Position numbers and translations under genes: made by a program. Below, piece after piece: positions 26,478 through 35,687 of a stretch of 61,395 bases of DNA. Below the pieces are notes generated by a model. The model was given only the letters and a program-made list of their open reading frames with translations. It was not told the DNA's origin and ran no database searches. The DNA is from Pseudodonghicola xiamenensis DSM 18339 (GTDB taxonomy: Bacteria; Pseudomonadota; Alphaproteobacteria; Rhodobacterales; Rhodobacteraceae). The stretch covers positions 1 to 61,395 of the forward strand of contig NZ_AUBS01000025.1 of the NCBI RefSeq assembly GCF_000429365.1. Reading direction: 5' to 3'. How positions within the stretch are numbered: the first letter of the stretch is position 1; each line of letters starts with the position of its first letter.

Positions 26478-28412
26478 ATGGCATTTCAGATCAATATTGA
26501 TAACGGCGGCACTCTGACCGACGTCTGCATCATGTCGGATGACGGCGTGAAGAAGACCAAGGTTCTGACCACGCCCTATGACCTGTCGAAGTGTTTCTTC
26601 GAAGGGCTGCAAAAGGCATCGGAAACCCTCTATGGCGCCGAAGACGTCAAGCGCCTGCTCGAAGAGGTGGAGCTGATCCGCTACTCCACCACCCAGGGCA
26701 CCAATGCGATCTGCGAACGCAAGGGGCCGAAACTGGGCCTGATCCTTGACCGGGACGCCGCCGATCTGCCGCAGGCGCTGCGTGCCCATGATCCGGACGT
26801 CTACGATGCGCTGGTCGGCGACCGCGTCGCCTTTGTGGAAACTTCTGCGCTCGATACTCCGGAGGCCGAGGTCGAGGTGGTCAAGACCATCAACCAACTG
26901 ACCGCCAAGGGGGCCAATAGGCTGGTGGTCAGCTTTGGCGGCGCCAACTTCCACGCCGCCGAGGAGCTGGTCAAGAAGATCGTCCTGCGCAAATACCCGC
27001 GCCACCTGCTGGGGGCGGTGCCGGTGCTTTATGCTTCGGACCTGACGGTCGATCGCAACCCGGAACGCCGCGCCTGGTCGGCGCTGATCAACTCTTTCCT
27101 GCATACCTCGATGGAGGCCTTCCTTTACCAGGCCGAGAACCGGCTGCGCGACTATCGCACCAAGAATCCGCTGCTGATCTTCCGCAATGACGGTGATGCC
27201 TCGCGCGTGGCCAAGACGGTCGCGATCAAGACCTATTCTTCGGGTCCGCGCGGCGGCATGGAGGGGCTCAAGGCCTTCTCTGCGCTCTATGGCTTCCGTG
27301 ACACCGTTTCGATCGACGTCGGCGGCACCACCACCGATATCGGCCAATGCACCGAGGGCAAGGTGGCCGAGATCCGCCGCGGCAATGTCGAGGGGATCAG
27401 CGTGTCCTTTCCGCTGTGCGAGATCTCTTCGGCCGGGGCCGGTGGCAGTTCGGTCTTCAAGGGCAAGGATGGCAAGATCGCCATCGGGCCCGAAAGCGTC
27501 GGTGCCCTGCCCGGGCCGGCCTGCTTCGGCCGCGGCGGCAAGGAGGCGACGATCACCGACGCCAGCCTGCTGGCCGGCCTGCTGGACCCGACCTCGTATT
27601 TCGGTGGCGGCATGGGGCTGGATGCGGCGCGGGCCGAGGCGGCGGTGAGGACCAATGTGGCCGAGCCTCTGGGTCTTGACCTCGACGCGGCCGTGCTGGC
27701 GATGTCAGAGGCCTTCGAGGCGAAGATCGCAGCCGAATTGCACCGGTTCACCACCATTTCGCCCGATACCGTGATGATGGCCTTCGGCGGCGCCGGTCCG
27801 CTCAACGCCTGCGGTGCGGCGGACAAGGCCGGCATCAAGCGGGTGGCGATCCCGGCGATGGCGGCGGTGTTCTCGGCCTATGGCATCGGCTCTTGCGACG
27901 TGTCGCAGCGCTATGTCGTTGGGTTGAACGAACACAGCAGTGAGGCGCTGGCCACAGCACTCGACGAACTAAAGCAGAAGGCCGCGCGCGACATGTTCGC
28001 CGAAGGTTTCGAGGCTGGTAGCTATGCCATCACCGCCCGTCTGGTCGCCGAGACGCCCGAGGGCGAAGTGGTGCACGAGCTGGGCGAGAGTACGGCATTC
28101 CCGCCGGCGCTGGTCGAGGCCGAGGCGGTCGAGCTGGAGCTGAACGCGACCAAGAGCCTGCGTCAGGGCGACGGCGGCCATGTCTCGGTCAGCCGCAAGG
28201 CCCAGGCCACGCCGGCGGGCACCCGCAAGGTGCTGGTGCCGGAACAGGGCCGGATCGACCTGCCGGTCTACCGGCTGAATGCGATGGCTCCGGGCGATTA
28301 CGCCCAAGGGCCGGCCATCCTTGAGGAGGATTACTTTACCGCCCGCGTGCCCGCGGGCTGGACGCTCGCCGTCTCTGACGCCGGCGACGTCATTCTGGAC
28401 CGGGAGGAGTGA
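26478..28412 (+). CDS. apc1: Acetophenone carboxylase-like subunit 1 (HyuA family)
   Basis: The 644-residue protein belongs to the hydantoinase A / N-methylhydantoinase / ketone carboxylase beta family with an actin-like ATPase fold. The N-terminal phosphate loop reads INIDNGGTLTD (the canonical first Asp-Ile-Gly is Asp-Asn-Gly). A second phosphate segment is SIDVGGTTTDIGQ near 275, SAGAGGSS is near 318, and FGGAGPLNACGAADKAG is near 435. In Apc-type enzymes the HyuA subunits phosphorylate bicarbonate and/or substrate. A GGAGGAG site precedes the ATG at 26478; the longer frame from 26352 is not needed. First gene of the five-gene operon; about 70 kDa, as expected for Apc1. Confidence 0.85.
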   Translation: MAFQINIDNGGTLTDVCIMSDDGVKKTKVLTTPYDLSKCFFEGLQKASETLYGAEDVKRLLEEVELIRYSTTQGTNAICERKGPKLGLILDRDAADLPQALRAHDPDVYDALVGDRVAFVETSALDTPEAEVEVVKTINQLTAKGANRLVVSFGGANFHAAEELVKKIVLRKYPRHLLGAVPVLYASDLTVDRNPERRAWSALINSFLHTSMEAFLYQAENRLRDYRTKNPLLIFRNDGDASRVAKTVAIKTYSSGPRGGMEGLKAFSALYGFRDTVSIDVGGTTTDIGQCTEGKVAEIRRGNVEGISVSFPLCEISSAGAGGSSVFKGKDGKIAIGPESVGALPGPACFGRGGKEATITDASLLAGLLDPTSYFGGGMGLDAARAEAAVRTNVAEPLGLDLDAAVLAMSEAFEAKIAAELHRFTTISPDTVMMAFGGAGPLNACGAADKAGIKRVAIPAMAAVFSAYGIGSCDVSQRYVVGLNEHSSEALATALDELKQKAARDMFAEGFEAGSYAITARLVAETPEGEVVHELGESTAFPPALVEAEAVELELNATKSLRQGDGGHVSVSRKAQATPAGTRKVLVPEQGRIDLPVYRLNAMAPGDYAQGPAILEEDYFTARVPAGWTLAVSDAGDVILDREE

Positions 28413-28417
28413 GACCG

Positions 28418-28816
28418 ATGAAGATACCGATGACTGAATACCTGCGCATCGACCTGGAAAGCGAGAAGTGGGAATGTCGCGTCTGCGACCATGTGATCGC
28501 GCCGGCCGAGGGCAATTATAAGGAAGGGCTGCTGGTGCATAACCGCAACCCGCGCGAGATCCACCCGCCGGTGATCGACCCCGACAAATACCGCTATACC
28601 TTCAGCCCGGATCCGGAGTGGGTGCGCATCCTGGAATTCTGCTGCCCGAGCTGCGGCACCCAGGTTGAGACCGAATATGCCATCCCCGGCCATCCGCCGG
28701 TCTGGGACATGCAGGTCGATGTCGCGGCGCTGAAAGCGCAATGGGCGGCGCGTGGGACCGCGATGTTGCCCGATGCCGGCCCCGTCGTGGTGCCGGGCCG
28801 GGCACATGGCCACTGA
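28418..28816 (+). CDS. apc2: Acetophenone carboxylase-like small subunit (Cys-rich, gamma type)
   Basis: The 132-residue protein (about 15 kDa) resembles the small gamma subunit of acetone/acetophenone carboxylases. Two cysteine pairs, ECRVC near residue 18 and CCPSC near 71, are spaced like a structural zinc site. Conserved-looking segments include NYKEGLLVHNRNP and the Trp/Pro-rich HPPVWDMQVD. GGAGGAG lies just upstream of the ATG at 28418, 5 bp after the apc1 stop. It has no known catalytic role; a structural or metal-binding role in the complex is known for the family. Confidence 0.82.
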   Translation: MKIPMTEYLRIDLESEKWECRVCDHVIAPAEGNYKEGLLVHNRNPREIHPPVIDPDKYRYTFSPDPEWVRILEFCCPSCGTQVETEYAIPGHPPVWDMQVDVAALKAQWAARGTAMLPDAGPVVVPGRAHGH

Positions 28817-28923
28817 TCATTCAAAACAGGTATCCGCCGGCGCCCCCGGGTGCGGGCGGAGAGACATCCACCGGAAGCGACCGTCGAGGAGGACGGCCTT
28901 CCGGACAGACACAGGGAGCGAGA

Positions 28924-31080
28924 ATGAAACGCGTATCCGTTGATATCGGTGGTACCTTCACCGACTGTTTCGTCGTCTGGGGCGATCAGTATATCGAAAC
29001 CAAGGCACTGACCACGCACCACAATCTGGCCATGGGCTTTAACGAGGCCCTGGGCAAGGCCTGCCAGGTTCTGGACGTGGAGCTGGAACATGTGCTGACC
29101 GAGGTGGACAGCGTGCGCTATGCCACCACCCTGGGCACCAACGCGCTGATCGAACACAAGGGGCCGAAGGTCGGCATGCTGGTCACCGCCGGCTATGAGG
29201 CCACCGTGCCGCTGAGCCGCGCCCGCGGCTATGGTGAGGGGCTCGACGATCTGGGCAAGCAGGACCTGCCCAACGCACAGCGCCCCGACCCGCTGGTCGA
29301 GCCGCATATGATCCGTGGCATCCGTGAGCGGCTGGATTTCCAGGGCAAGGTGGTGATGCCGCTGGATGAGGAAGACGTCCGCCGCCAGCTGCGCGAGCTG
29401 GTCGACCGTGGCGCCCAGATCATCGTGGTGGCGCTGGTCAACTCGGTGGTGAATCCGGTGAACGAACAGCGCATCGAGGAAATCCTGCTCGAGGAATACC
29501 CCTCGCATCTGCTGGGCGCGATCCCGGTGATCCTGTCGCATCAGGTGGCCGGGCGGAAGGGCGAATACGTGCGCTCCACCTCGGCCATCGTCGACGGCTA
29601 TCTGCATTCGACCATGTATCATGCGCTGTCGCAGCTGGAACAGAATCTGCGCGCCCATACCTATGAAAAGCCGATGCTGGTGATCCACAACTCCGGCGGC
29701 ATGGCGCAGCTCAACTCGACAGACGCGCTGCAGACCATCCACTCCGGTCCGGTGTCGGGCATCGGCGCCTCGGAACATCTGGCGCTGCAGGCAGAGCTGG
29801 GCAATGTGGTGGCCACCGACATGGGCGGCACCTCTTACGATATCGGTATCGTCGTCGAAGGCGGCATCAAGCACTATGACTTCAACCCGGTGATCGACCG
29901 CTGGCTGGTGTCGGTGCCGATGGTTCACCTGGTGACGCTGGGCGCCGGCGGCGGGTCCGTGGCCTCCTATGACCGGATGTACAAGACGGTGCAATGTGGC
30001 CCCGAAAGCGCCGGGTCCGATCCGGGGCCGGCCTGCTATGACCGTGGCGGCATGAAACCGACGGTGACCGATGCCGACCTTCTGCTGGGCTATCTCGATC
30101 CCGAGCATTACGCCGGCGGCTCGATCCCGCTGAACCCGCGCCGGGCCAAGGCGGCGGTCGAGGACGCGCTCTGCGACGAACTCGACTGCGAGGTGATCGA
30201 GGCGGCGAAGCTGATCCGCGAAAAGGTCGACGGCAACATGGCCAACGGGCTGTTCACCGAGCTGCGCGCCCGGGGATATGACCCCGAGGACTTCACCATG
30301 CTGGCCTATGGCGGTAACGGCCCGCTGCATTGCTGCGGCATCGCGCAGAACCTCAGCATCGACAAGATTCTGGCGCCGCCGCTCAGTTCGGTGTTCTCGG
30401 CGGTGGGGGCGGGCAATATGCACCAGCTCCATATCCACGAACAATCGCTCTACATGGTGCTCTATGACAGCAACACCCGGGCGCTGTTCGACGATTACGC
30501 GCGGTTCAACGCCATCGTCGCCGAACTGAAGGAGCGCGGCCGGCAGGATCTGCGGCGCCAGGGTGTGCCTGACGACATGATCCTGTTCGATCTGGAACTG
30601 GACATGCGCTACGGCAACCAGCTGGTGCAGACCACCGCCGTCGTGCCGATCCACGAGCTGAACAGCCCGGCCGATGTGCTGCAGGTGATCACCCAGTTCT
30701 CGGAAGACTACGGCAAGCGCTTCGGCGAAGGCAGCCAGGCGCCCGAGGCCGGGATCCGCATCAACACGATCCGGGTGTCGAGCTATGTGCGGCACGAGAC
30801 GGTGCAGTTCCAGGATATCAAACCGGTCGACAAGCCCGAGCGCAAGGCGCCGCCGGCCCCGTCGGGACAGCGCACCTGTCACTTCGTCGGTTTCGATCAG
30901 GCCTTCGATACGCCGGTCTGGGCCCGCAAGGATCTGGAGCCGGGGGTGGAGATCGAGGGGCCGGCCATCGTCGCCTCCGAAGTCACCACCTTCCTGGTGA
31001 ACCCCGGCTGGACCTTCGTCACCGCGAAACAGGGGGCCTCGTGGTTCCTGCGTAACGAGACGCCGGTGACCCGGCACTGA
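28924..31080 (+). CDS. apc3: Acetophenone carboxylase-like subunit 3 (HyuA family)
   Basis: This second HyuA paralog of the operon has 718 residues (about 79 kDa). It carries the canonical DIGGTFTDCFVVWG phosphate loop at residues 7-20, TLGTNALIEHKGPKVG near 75, VATDMGGTSYDIGIV near 297, GAGGGSVAS near 340, and AYGGNGPLHCCGIAQN near 460. Having two different HyuA-like subunits distinguishes Apc-type enzymes from acetone carboxylase, which has one. GGGAGCGAGA lies just before the ATG at 28924. A 107-bp gap separates it from apc2. Confidence 0.86.
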   Translation: MKRVSVDIGGTFTDCFVVWGDQYIETKALTTHHNLAMGFNEALGKACQVLDVELEHVLTEVDSVRYATTLGTNALIEHKGPKVGMLVTAGYEATVPLSRARGYGEGLDDLGKQDLPNAQRPDPLVEPHMIRGIRERLDFQGKVVMPLDEEDVRRQLRELVDRGAQIIVVALVNSVVNPVNEQRIEEILLEEYPSHLLGAIPVILSHQVAGRKGEYVRSTSAIVDGYLHSTMYHALSQLEQNLRAHTYEKPMLVIHNSGGMAQLNSTDALQTIHSGPVSGIGASEHLALQAELGNVVATDMGGTSYDIGIVVEGGIKHYDFNPVIDRWLVSVPMVHLVTLGAGGGSVASYDRMYKTVQCGPESAGSDPGPACYDRGGMKPTVTDADLLLGYLDPEHYAGGSIPLNPRRAKAAVEDALCDELDCEVIEAAKLIREKVDGNMANGLFTELRARGYDPEDFTMLAYGGNGPLHCCGIAQNLSIDKILAPPLSSVFSAVGAGNMHQLHIHEQSLYMVLYDSNTRALFDDYARFNAIVAELKERGRQDLRRQGVPDDMILFDLELDMRYGNQLVQTTAVVPIHELNSPADVLQVITQFSEDYGKRFGEGSQAPEAGIRINTIRVSSYVRHETVQFQDIKPVDKPERKAPPAPSGQRTCHFVGFDQAFDTPVWARKDLEPGVEIEGPAIVASEVTTFLVNPGWTFVTAKQGASWFLRNETPVTRH

Positions 31081-31087
31081 AAACGGC

Positions 31088-31112
31088 GCCCCGGCGAGTG
31101 GAGCGCCGGGGC
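31088..31112. repeat. Intercistronic hairpin before apc4
   Basis: A perfect 9-bp stem (GCCCCGGCG / CGCCGGGGC) with a 7-nt loop lies between apc3 and the ribosome binding site of apc4. There is no T tract. It may tune mRNA stability or subunit ratio. Confidence 0.5.
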
Positions 31113-31138
31113 CCATGATCCGACAGGAGGAGAAAACC

Positions 31139-33409
31139 ATGAAAGACCTGAATACCACCGGCCCGGCCCCCTCGGCCGAGGACATGAAGCTGATCAAGCA
31201 GTTCCTGGAAGACACCACGCTGTTTCTGGGCCCTGATCCCGAGATCATGCAGAACCACGACCTGATGGAGCGCAGCCCCGACGAGGAGCTCGCCATCGGT
31301 CAGAACTTCGATCACCACATGATCGCCCGTATCCGCGACCGGCTGCAGTCCGGCTGCGACGAAGGCTATGAGATGGTCGAACAGATGGGCGCCGCCCCGG
31401 GCGCGAAATGGGGCGACGTGATCACCGGCATCTATACCGCCAGCGGCGATCTGGCGCTGGCCTCGGCAGGCGGCGTGCTGCTGTTTTCGTCGGTGGTGCA
31501 CCACCCGATCAAGTTCATCGTCAAGAACTGGATCAACGAACCCACCGTCGGCGTGCGCGAAGGCGATGGTTTCATCCACAACGACAGCCGCTATGGCAAC
31601 GTGCACAACACCGACCAGTCGATGATCCTGCCGATCTTCCACGAGGGCCGGCTGGTGTGCTGGGTCGCCTCGACCGTGCATGAGGGCGAAAACGGCGCCA
31701 TCGAACCGGGGGGTATGCCGTCGATGGCGGAAAGCCCCAGCGACGAGGGGCTGAAGATGTCGCCCTTCAAGGTGGTCGAGAATTACCAGATCAAGCGCGA
31801 CCTGCTGACCTTCCTGCAGAACTCGGTGCGTGAGCCGAAGCTGCAACTCGAGGACATGAAGGTCAAACTCTTCGCCTGTCTGCGCATCAAGCAGCGCATC
31901 GAGGAAACGCTGAACACCGAAGGCCCCGAGGCGCTGGTCGCCATGCTGCGCCTGACGATGGAGGATGTGCGCACCGAGGTGAAACGCCGCGTCTCGGAAT
32001 GGCCGGATATGTCGGTGCAGACCTATATCATCCAGGACTCGACCCTGCGCGAGAACTGTGTGGTCAAGGTGAATTGCAAGCTGACCAAGAAGGGCGACCG
32101 GCTGATCTTCGATTTCCGCGGCTCGAGCCCGGAGTTCACAAACCGCGCGACGAATACCATCCTGGGCGGGCTCAAGGGGATGCTGTCGCAGCTCTTCCTG
32201 TGCTACATCTGGCCGGACCTGCCGCGCGGCCAGGCGGCGATGGCGCCGATCGAGGTGATCACCGATCCTCATTCGATCCTGAACTGTTCCTATGATGCGC
32301 CGAACTCGCAATCGCTGATGTCTATCTTCACCGGCTTCACCGCCGGACAGCATGCGGTGGCGAAGTTCCTCTATTCCTGCCCGGAGAAATACACCAAGGT
32401 CCATGCGCCCGCCTTCAACATGATCAACACCTTCATCTGGGGTGGGGTCAGCCAGCATGGCGAAACGCTGGGCAATCTCTGTGCCGATCTCAACGGCATG
32501 GGGGCGGGGGCGACCGCGAACCGCGACGGCGAACATGCGCTGGCGCCGATCTTCGCCACCATGGCCGACATCGGCGAGCAGGAGGTGAACGAGGAAGACG
32601 TGCCCTTCCTGCAGCTCGTCTCGAAGAAGATGACGCGGGACGCCATCGCGCCGGGCAAATACCGCGGCGGCCAGGGCTACACCATGATGGTGGCGACCAA
32701 GGATAGCGAACAGTGGGGCTTCATGACCACGGCTCAGGGCGCCAAGATCCCGCCGATCCAGGGCCTGTTCGGCGGCTATGCCTGCGGTACTTATCCCCTG
32801 TCCAAGGTCAAGGATGTCGACGTCTATGATATCTTGCTGAACGAGCCGGAGAAATTCCGCCACTCGATCGAAGAGATCATGAACGAACAGCCCTTCGACG
32901 GCGCCAAATACACCACCCACCACATGGGTATGGGTTTTGAAATCTCGAAGCGCGGTGAGCTGTTCATGATCAGCCAGGGTGCCGGGGCCGGCTATGGCGA
33001 TCTGCTGGAACGGGATCCGGTGAATGTGGTCAAGGATATCGAAGAGGGGCTGATGTCGCCCGAGGTGGCGGCGCGGCTCTACAAGGTGGTGTTCGATCCG
33101 GCGACCCTGGCCATCGACTTCGAGGCGACCGAGCAGGCCCGGGCCGAGGAACGCCAGGCGCGGATCGACCGGTCGGTGCCCTATGCAGAGTTCGTCAAGG
33201 ATTGGAACCAACCCAAGCCTCCGGCGCATCTGCCCTATTTCGGCTGCTGGGGCGATGAGATCGACACGCTTTACATGGGCTCGCCGGATGTCACCCGCCG
33301 CGGCGATGAGCCGAGGCCGAATTACATGACGCACCCGAAAGACGTGCGCATCGCCGAGCTTGAGGCGCGTCTGGCCGCTGCCGGCGTTCCGGGAGACGAA
33401 AAGCAATGA
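31139..33409 (+). CDS. apc4: Acetophenone carboxylase-like subunit 4 (HyuB family)
   Basis: The 756-residue protein belongs to the hydantoinase B / acetone carboxylase alpha family, which houses the substrate and metal site. Visible segments: ITGIYTASGDLALASAGG near 97, VHHPIKF, a His/Asp-rich stretch DGFIHNDSRYGNVHNTDQS near 143-160, HEGENGAIEPGG, DFRGSSPEFTNRATN, and RDAIAPGKYRGGQGY near 500. An AGGAGGAGA site precedes the ATG at 31139. It is slightly larger than the 75 kDa reported for Apc4. The stop overlaps the apc5 start (ATGA). Confidence 0.86.
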   Translation: MKDLNTTGPAPSAEDMKLIKQFLEDTTLFLGPDPEIMQNHDLMERSPDEELAIGQNFDHHMIARIRDRLQSGCDEGYEMVEQMGAAPGAKWGDVITGIYTASGDLALASAGGVLLFSSVVHHPIKFIVKNWINEPTVGVREGDGFIHNDSRYGNVHNTDQSMILPIFHEGRLVCWVASTVHEGENGAIEPGGMPSMAESPSDEGLKMSPFKVVENYQIKRDLLTFLQNSVREPKLQLEDMKVKLFACLRIKQRIEETLNTEGPEALVAMLRLTMEDVRTEVKRRVSEWPDMSVQTYIIQDSTLRENCVVKVNCKLTKKGDRLIFDFRGSSPEFTNRATNTILGGLKGMLSQLFLCYIWPDLPRGQAAMAPIEVITDPHSILNCSYDAPNSQSLMSIFTGFTAGQHAVAKFLYSCPEKYTKVHAPAFNMINTFIWGGVSQHGETLGNLCADLNGMGAGATANRDGEHALAPIFATMADIGEQEVNEEDVPFLQLVSKKMTRDAIAPGKYRGGQGYTMMVATKDSEQWGFMTTAQGAKIPPIQGLFGGYACGTYPLSKVKDVDVYDILLNEPEKFRHSIEEIMNEQPFDGAKYTTHHMGMGFEISKRGELFMISQGAGAGYGDLLERDPVNVVKDIEEGLMSPEVAARLYKVVFDPATLAIDFEATEQARAEERQARIDRSVPYAEFVKDWNQPKPPAHLPYFGCWGDEIDTLYMGSPDVTRRGDEPRPNYMTHPKDVRIAELEARLAAAGVPGDEKQ

Positions 33410-34236
33410 GCCGCCATCTCGCAGAGGATCTGCCCGACGCAACGGGCACGAAGGCGCTGCGGGTCTGGCTGGAGTCGTCGGGCTATGCCCGGCGGCTGCT
33501 GCTGGGCGACGATGGCGATCCCTGGGCCGAGGGGGCGGCGAAATACCTGTCCTTCTTCACCCAAGCCCGGGGGCTGCTGCGGTCGGATGTGGCGGTGGTG
33601 AATCTGGGTGACCTGTTCCGGTCGTGGCTGGCCCGCCACCCCGATCTGGCCGCCGAGATGGGATCGAAACGGCGGGCGACCTATCCGTTGCGGCGGATGC
33701 TGGAAGAGCAAGGCCCGCGGGCCTTGCTTGACGAGGTGGCCGAAGCCGTCGGTGCCCATCTTCAGGGACAGGTGCCGCTGGTGCTGGCGATGCCGGCACC
33801 GGGTGCCTGGCTGGCCGAGGCGCAGGCCGCCGCCGGACGTGATCCGGAGGTGGACGAGGATGCGGTAGAGGATGCGGCAATGTATATCGCCGATTTCATC
33901 CGCTGCGTGGCGCAGCGCCCGGTCGGTGGCCTGCTGATCGAGGAGGGCGAAGACCCCGGCCCGGCGGACCGCTATGCGCCGCTGTTGAATGCGGCGCGGC
34001 ATTACCGCTGGGCGGTGGTCGGTCGCGGTGTCGCGCCGGAGGGCGCGGTGCGGTTCGACGCGGTGATCGGCGAGGGTGACACGCCGCAGGGGCGTGATGT
34101 CAGCACCGCGCTGTTCGCAGGGAACGAACTGCCCAAGGCCGGCCCGGCGCAGTTCTTCTATGCCAAGGTCCCGGTCAATCATCCGCCCGAGGCGGTTCTG
34201 GATGCGGTGGCCCGGTTGCAGGGGGTGCCCGTCTGA
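33406..34236 (+). CDS. apc5: Acetophenone carboxylase-like fifth subunit
   Basis: The 276-residue protein (about 30 kDa) is coupled to apc4 by an ATGA overlap. It has no strong match to a well-known enzyme family by eye, but its position and size fit Apc5 (epsilon, 34 kDa), the fifth component required for acetophenone carboxylase activity and absent from acetone carboxylase. Visible stretches are GSKRRATYPLRRMLEEQGP, VPLVLAMPAPGAWLAEAQ and a long acidic segment DPEVDEDAVEDAAMY. Identification rests mainly on context. It ends 31 bp before a strong terminator. Confidence 0.7.
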   Translation: MSRHLAEDLPDATGTKALRVWLESSGYARRLLLGDDGDPWAEGAAKYLSFFTQARGLLRSDVAVVNLGDLFRSWLARHPDLAAEMGSKRRATYPLRRMLEEQGPRALLDEVAEAVGAHLQGQVPLVLAMPAPGAWLAEAQAAAGRDPEVDEDAVEDAAMYIADFIRCVAQRPVGGLLIEEGEDPGPADRYAPLLNAARHYRWAVVGRGVAPEGAVRFDAVIGEGDTPQGRDVSTALFAGNELPKAGPAQFFYAKVPVNHPPEAVLDAVARLQGVPV

Positions 34237-34267
34237 CCCTCCATTCCTGTCGGAAGCTCCTTGCAGG

Positions 34268-34299
34268 AACGGCATCCCGGCGCCCGGGGTGCCGTTTTT
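34268..34299 (+). terminator. Rho-independent terminator of the apc operon
   Basis: A 13-bp stem (34268-34280 with 34284-34296, one T-G wobble) and a 3-nt loop end in TTTTT. It lies just after the apc5 stop. Confidence 0.85.
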
Positions 34300-34636
34300 C
34301 AGCTAGGTTCCCTGCCGTCGGGCGCTGTCGCCTCTGTCTCGGAATGGGGCCCGGGACAAAGCGGTCGTCTCCGATCGCCCGGGGATGTCGCAATCCCCGC
34401 CGCCCGGCCAGAGGCTGCCAACTGGAGAATGCCGAAACCCGCCCTGCGGTTTGATTTTCTCCGGACACGCCAGGGCGATAGCTTTCGGCCCTCTTCTGTG
34501 CCATCGCGATGGCGGCCCTTGCGGCCGAGCCAACCGTTCTGTTTTGATCGGCTGGCTCGTGTCGTATTTGAAATCGCCCGCTCGGTTTCGGTCGGGCACA
34601 GAGGCCAAGGACCTCAAACCTATCAGTGCTAGGTGT
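34300..34636. other. Intergenic region at the apc/IS boundary
   Basis: I see no gene or RNA in these 340 bp. The sequence lies between the apc terminator and an IS3-type transposase fragment and may include the outer end of that element. Confidence 0.4.
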
Positions 34637-34880
34637 TCAGTCCCGGCATCTGGTGGATCGGGTCGACGATGAAACTGTCGGGCTCTGAAGTCCAGACTTT
34701 GCAGATGTGACCGTCGCCCGATCGCAGCCCGAAGCCTGCAATGCCAAATCCAGCGTGTCGGTCACGTCGCCGGCTTTCATCGTCGTGCAGAGTTTCCACG
34801 CGATGATGTAGCGGCTGTAGTCGTCCAGGATCGTCGAGAGATAGAGCCAGCCCCAGCCTATGACCTTCAGGGGTACTGTC
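34637..34880 (-). pseudogene. IS3-family transposase (OrfB) fragment
   Basis: The minus frame contains an integrase-core piece (KVIGWGWLYLSTILDDYSRY, then IIAWKLCTTMKAGDVTDTLDLALQ split from it) with the second catalytic Asp region of an rve/DDE transposase. About 80 residues remain. The upstream part is cut off by the IS6-family element at about 34872, and the downstream part decays into unrelated sequence. Confidence 0.7.
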
Positions 34881-35687
34881 GCAAACTTTCGACTTTCGGA
34901 GCGCGCATGATATTTCAACGTTGTCAGGGAGTTGGTGAGAGGCGGTTGGCGTGATCGAGTTCAAAGGTGTTCACTATCCGAAGTCGGTGATCCTGCACGC
35001 GGTGTTCTTCTACCTCCGATACGCCGTCTCCTACCGCGACTTGGAGGAGATCATGGCCGAGCGCGGGGTGAAGGTCGACCACGCCACGCTGAACCGTTGG
35101 GTGGTAAAGTTCGCGCCGCTGATCGCGGCCCGGGCGCAAGCGAGGAAGCGGCCGACCGCAACCTCCTGGCGGATGGACGAGACATACATCAAGGTGAAGG
35201 GCAAATGGACCTATCTTTACCGGGCCATGGATCGCAACGGCCAAACCCTTGATTTCCTGCTTTCCGAACGCCGAAACCTGTCCGCTGCTCGACGCTTCTT
35301 CAAGCGAGCGATTGCCGTCAACGGCGTGCCCGACCGGGTTGCCATCGACAAAAGCGGCGCCAACCTGGCCGGCCTGCAGGCGGTGAACGTGATCCTGAAA
35401 TTCACTGGTACCGGCCGCACGATCACGATCCGGCAGATCAAATATTTGAATAACATTCTTGAACAGGACCATCGCTTCATCAAGCGGATCACCCAACCGA
35501 TGATGGGGTTCAAGGCTTTCCACTCGGCGACCGCAACCATCGCAGGCATTGAGACCGCGCATATGATCCGCAAGGGTCAAATCCCCGCCAATGGCGCAAC
35601 CGCATTCCAGACCTTCGCGGCGCTCGCAGCATAACTTTGTCCTCAGCTCGGATTACCCCGACATCAGGCGAAGTTTGCGACAGAACC
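34872..35687 (+). mobile_element. IS6-family insertion sequence
   Basis: The element is bounded by inverted ends GGTACTGTCGCAAACTTTCG on the left and the reverse complement beginning GGTTCTGTCGCAAACTTCG on the right, typical of IS6/IS26-like elements, and it carries one transposase gene. The flanking 8-mers (CCTTCAGG left, CCAGCAGC right) do not match. It therefore probably sits here through cointegrate recombination or deletion rather than simple insertion. Its left side cuts an IS3 fragment and its right side cuts a hisC-like gene. Confidence 0.85.
34951..35634 (+). CDS. IS6-family transposase
   Basis: The 227-residue DDE transposase contains the IS6 hallmarks: an N-terminal HTH region (VSYRDLEEIMAERGVKVDHAT), the first catalytic Asp in WRMDETYIKVKGKW, the second near VAIDKSGAN, and the Glu in NNILEQDHRFIKR. 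It appears intact, so the element may still be active. Confidence 0.95.
   Translation: MIEFKGVHYPKSVILHAVFFYLRYAVSYRDLEEIMAERGVKVDHATLNRWVVKFAPLIAARAQARKRPTATSWRMDETYIKVKGKWTYLYRAMDRNGQTLDFLLSERRNLSAARRFFKRAIAVNGVPDRVAIDKSGANLAGLQAVNVILKFTGTGRTITIRQIKYLNNILEQDHRFIKRITQPMMGFKAFHSATATIAGIETAHMIRKGQIPANGATAFQTFAALAA

Noticed and set aside
28594..31296. A 900-codon minus-strand frame opposite apc3
   Set aside because: It is a composition-driven antisense frame; apc3 on the plus strand has canonical motifs and a ribosome binding site.
31019..33442. An 807-codon minus-strand frame opposite apc4
   Set aside because: Low-complexity His/Arg/Asp-rich translation without any family match; the plus strand carries the HyuB-like gene.
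34927..35580. Minus-strand frame of 218 codons opposite the IS6 transposase
   Set aside because: No domain content; the plus-strand transposase and inverted ends account for this DNA.
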